DNA of 7,292 nt from Nitrososphaerota archaeon (lineage in GTDB: Archaea > Iainarchaeota > Iainarchaeia > Iainarchaeales > VGJJ01). Each line of letters opens with the position of its first letter. Positions within the stretch are counted from its first letter, which is position 1. Where the stretch lies: contig JAGVNS010000127.1 in NCBI GenBank assembly GCA_020053155.1, positions 1-7,292 on the forward strand. The letters are read 5' to 3'. This document shows positions 5,465 through 7,292 of this stretch, in pieces. The notes beneath the pieces are model-generated. The model saw only the letters and a program-made list of their open reading frames with translations, had not been told where the DNA came from and did no database searches. The translations under genes were made by a program, and so were the position numbers.

Positions 5465-6847
5465 CTAAATCACGTCCACCAAAAACAATCCAGGGTCTTC
5501 CAAGTGTTGAATCACTTCGTTTGCGAATCGGATGGCTTGCGCCCCATCCACAATACGATGGTCAAATGTTAGAGAGATGGTGAGCATGTTTCGAATGACA
5601 ATTTTTCCTTCGCGCACAACCGGCTTTTCCTGTATTTTTCCAATCCCTAAAATGGCCACCTCGGGCCAATTAATAACGGGAGTGGAGTAAGTGCCTCCTA
5701 ACACACCCACGTTGGTAATGGTAAATGTGCTTCCTTTCAATTGGTCCGGTGTGACCTTTCGTTCACGCGTACGAGAGGCAATGTCTCCCATCTCTTTGGC
5801 TAAATCCACAATTGTTTTTTGGTCCACGTTTCGTACCACGGGAACAATCAACCCGTCTTCCGTGTCAACCGCAATTCCAATGTTGTAATATTTTTTCAAT
5901 ACGATTTCTTGCGTGGTATCATCAATGCTCGCGTTCAAATGGGGGTGATTTTTGAGCGCCGCCACGCATGCTTTGGCAAAAAAGGGTAAATAGGTGAGTT
6001 TGATTCCTTTCTTTTCAAGCAACGCTTTTTGTTTTTCGCGCAATTTTACCAATTCAGTCACATCGCACTCATCCATATGGGTCACTTGTACCGCGGTAAA
6101 CATGCTTTTGACCATTCGGTCCGAAATGGTTTTGCGCAAACCCTTCAAGGGAATGCGTTCTTCTCCCCCCTCCGGCTTCCATGCGGGAATAGACGATTCA
6201 GGGTGGGCTAACGGGGAAACCGCATGGGTTCCAGCCGGCGTTTGCATGGTATTATCTTCGTGTACCGGCAAACCGGATGGAGTGGAAGATTGAGAGGGAA
6301 TAAACGGAGGGGCTGGAGAAGTATTCATTATTGGTTGGGGTCTACCACTTACTTTTGTTAACGAAGCGGTGTTTTTCACGTCCTCATCCGTGATTCGTCC
6401 ACCGGGACCCGTGCCTTTGATGGATTCAATTGCGATTCCCATTTGCCGGGCTAATTGCCGCGTGAAGGGGGTGGCTAAAATGGTTCCGGGCATGGTGACC
6501 GCATTTGGATACGCGGAGGTTGGGGGTATTTGAACAGGAGTTAAACCCCCTATTTGGGAAGTCGGAATTTTTCTCCCACCTTGTTGTGTAGAAGAAGAGG
6601 GTTGTTCTCCTGCATCCCCGATGGTCACGAGAACACTCCCCACTTTGATGACTTCCCCAGGCTTTCCATAGAGTTTGAGAATGACCCCCGCGCGAGGGGA
6701 AGGAATTTCGACAACCGCCTTGTCGGTTTCTATTTCGGCCAACACCTGGTCGGACTTTACAGTATCCCCCTCTTTCACGAGCCATTTGACGAGCGTTCCT
6801 TCCGTGGTTCCCTCTCCCACATCCGGAAACTTGAAATCGAGGGACAT
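5465..6847 (-). CDS. Dihydrolipoamide acyltransferase (E2) of a 2-oxoacid dehydrogenase complex
   Basis: A full-length 460-residue E2. Domains in order: one lipoyl domain (residues 2-77) with 'ETDKAVVEIPSP' and lipoyl-lysine K43; a Pro/Thr/Ser/Gln-rich linker (80-120); the peripheral subunit-binding domain (124-160) with 'GTGPGGRITDEDV'; a second Pro/Ser-rich linker (about 161-225); and the acyltransferase core (about 230-460) ending in the catalytic 'DHRIVDG' (H430, D434). It passes an acyl group from E1 via the lipoyl arm to CoA; the subunit-binding domain docks E1 and E3. Substrate (pyruvate, branched-chain oxoacids or acetoin) cannot be told without E1, which is absent both here and immediately upstream. 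ATG 6847 begins right at the lipoyl domain. It is first in an operon with the methyltransferase and DUF1697 genes. Lipoylation by the local LplA/LplB and reoxidation by the local E3 are inferred. Confidence 0.97.
   Translation of the reverse strand: MSLDFKFPDVGEGTTEGTLVKWLVKEGDTVKSDQVLAEIETDKAVVEIPSPRAGVILKLYGKPGEVIKVGSVLVTIGDAGEQPSSSTQQGGRKIPTSQIGGLTPVQIPPTSAYPNAVTMPGTILATPFTRQLARQMGIAIESIKGTGPGGRITDEDVKNTASLTKVSGRPQPIMNTSPAPPFIPSQSSTPSGLPVHEDNTMQTPAGTHAVSPLAHPESSIPAWKPEGGEERIPLKGLRKTISDRMVKSMFTAVQVTHMDECDVTELVKLREKQKALLEKKGIKLTYLPFFAKACVAALKNHPHLNASIDDTTQEIVLKKYYNIGIAVDTEDGLIVPVVRNVDQKTIVDLAKEMGDIASRTRERKVTPDQLKGSTFTITNVGVLGGTYSTPVINWPEVAILGIGKIQEKPVVREGKIVIRNMLTISLTFDHRIVDGAQAIRFANEVIQHLEDPGLFLVDVI
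5469..5477 (-). promoter_or_regulatory. Strong ribosome binding site of the methyltransferase, inside the E2 gene
   Basis: On the minus strand this reads GGACGTGAT, one mismatch from GGAGGTGAT, with 5 bases to the GTG at 5463. It lies in the last codons of the E2 gene. It supports the GTG start and efficient translation of the second gene in the operon. Confidence 0.65.
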
Positions 6848-6871
6848 GTTCCTGAGGATAGCACTACTGAA

Positions 6872-6877
6872 TTTAAA
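6872..6877. promoter_or_regulatory. TATA-like TTTAAA between divergent E2 and zinc-ribbon genes
   Basis: TTTAAA is palindromic and lies in the 68-bp gap between divergent genes. On the minus strand its centre is about 27 bp from the E2 ATG, so the E2 mRNA would start at or within a base or two of the ATG (leaderless). On the plus strand it would start transcription near 6900, leaving a 15-base leader with the AGGTGG ribosome site. One element may serve both directions. Confidence 0.45.
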
Positions 6878-6905
6878 GGTTCATTTATGTCCAAAATCTA
6901 AGTAA

Positions 6906-6911
6906 AGGTGG
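6906..6911 (+). promoter_or_regulatory. Ribosome binding site of the zinc-ribbon gene
   Basis: AGGTGG, close to the AGGTGA core of the Shine-Dalgarno sequence, ends 4 bases before ATG 6916 and selects that start. Confidence 0.6.
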
Positions 6912-6915
6912 AAAA

Positions 6916-7292
6916 ATGGCAGAATGTTCCGAATGTAATAGAAAACTGGGATTTTTTTCTAGTAAAAATAGACTAGAAGATGGCTCTATTTTATGTATTT
7001 CTTGTTTTAAAAAAAGGAAAGAACAAGCAGAAGAAAAGAACAAAAAAATTGTAATGGAGTATATCACCAAGTATCTTTCGAATAAAGACATCAATTCTCG
7101 TGCGGAATTTAACGGCTGTATTTTGGGTCTCCACAGAGGCATACGATACGATAAAAATAAACTCTTCGAAAAAAATTCGTTACGAAGAGTAATTGAACAC
7201 TTTCAGGCGCTTCTTGCCCAAACAGAACATTCAAGCAAATCAGGCATGTCCAGTTATACTATTGACCAAATTATTGCTGACAAAAAAATGTA
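6916..7292 (+). CDS. Zinc-ribbon protein, 3' end outside the window; unknown function
   Basis: An open frame from ATG 6916 to the window edge with no stop (125 residues plus two bases). The N-terminus is a CxxC...CxxC zinc ribbon: C4/C7 in 'CSECNRKLGFFSSKNRLEDG' and C27/C30 in 'CISC'. The spacing and the 'GFFSSKNRLEDGSILC' middle resemble the DUF4428-type ribbon often found at the head of small multidomain proteins; this is a resemblance by eye. A Lys/Glu-rich helix follows (residues 31-47), then a mixed region without recognised motifs. No signal peptide or membrane segment is visible. Codon use is more AT-rich than in the E2 gene. A good ribosome site and the divergent promoter support a real gene. 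Protein or nucleic-acid binding by the ribbon is possible; nothing in the sequence decides it. Confidence 0.75.
   Translation, partial: MAECSECNRKLGFFSSKNRLEDGSILCISCFKKRKEQAEEKNKKIVMEYITKYLSNKDINSRAEFNGCILGLHRGIRYDKNKLFEKNSLRRVIEHFQALLAQTEHSSKSGMSSYTIDQIIADKKM

Noticed and set aside
6426..6901. Open frames in both directions across the E2 lipoyl and linker region
   Set aside because: The E2 frame has a complete domain series; the others are by-products of its Pro/Ser-rich and GC-richer codons.
6885..7142. Minus-strand 85-residue open frame with a hydrophobic stretch
   Set aside because: It is antisense to the plus-strand zinc-ribbon gene, whose cysteine motif and ribosome site are far better evidence; the hydrophobic look comes from complementing Lys/Glu codons.
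1..7292. tRNA, rRNA, CRISPR array or insertion sequence
   Set aside because: No cloverleaf pattern, no regularly spaced repeats, no transposase and no terminal inverted repeats were seen.

Overview
The window looks like a piece of an archaeal chromosome. Three things point that way. The lipoate-protein ligase is split into two genes (catalytic LplA and accessory LplB), an arrangement known from archaea such as Thermoplasma. TATA-like boxes lie about 26 bp upstream of several likely transcription starts, leaving at least two probable leaderless or near-leaderless genes. Genes are packed tightly, often one to six bases apart, with Shine-Dalgarno sequences close to GGAGGTGAT. I cannot name the lineage. 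A compact DPANN-like or other uncultured archaeon fits, and a bacterium is not strictly excluded.

Layout: (1) Bases 1-1914, plus strand, one probable operon: the 3' part of a protein-L-isoaspartate O-methyltransferase gene, lplB, lplA (ATGA overlap with lplB), and a TTG-started gene for a small basic protein I do not recognise. (2) 1918-3348, minus strand: dihydrolipoamide dehydrogenase (E3), converging on the first operon with only 3 bases between. (3) 3413-4261, plus strand: a toxin-antitoxin pair (ribbon-helix-helix antitoxin, PIN-domain toxin). It has its own TATA box and a perfect 7-3-7 inverted repeat that is probably the autoregulatory operator. (4) 4284-6847, minus strand, one tightly coupled operon: the E2 acyltransferase of a 2-oxoacid dehydrogenase complex, then a SAM-dependent methyltransferase of unknown target, then a DUF1697 protein, with 1-base gaps at both junctions. 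(5) 6916-7292, plus strand, running off the window: a gene starting with a CxxC...CxxC zinc ribbon.

The common theme is lipoic acid. LplA with LplB attaches lipoate to the lipoyl-domain lysine of E2 (K43 here), E2 transfers the acyl group to CoA, and E3 reoxidises the dihydrolipoyl arm. The E1 decarboxylase subunits are not in the window and are not directly upstream of E2, so the substrate cannot be assigned. The toxin-antitoxin pair sits between the E3 and E2 genes. No RNA genes, CRISPR arrays or insertion sequences were seen, and there is no gene-free stretch over 300 bases.
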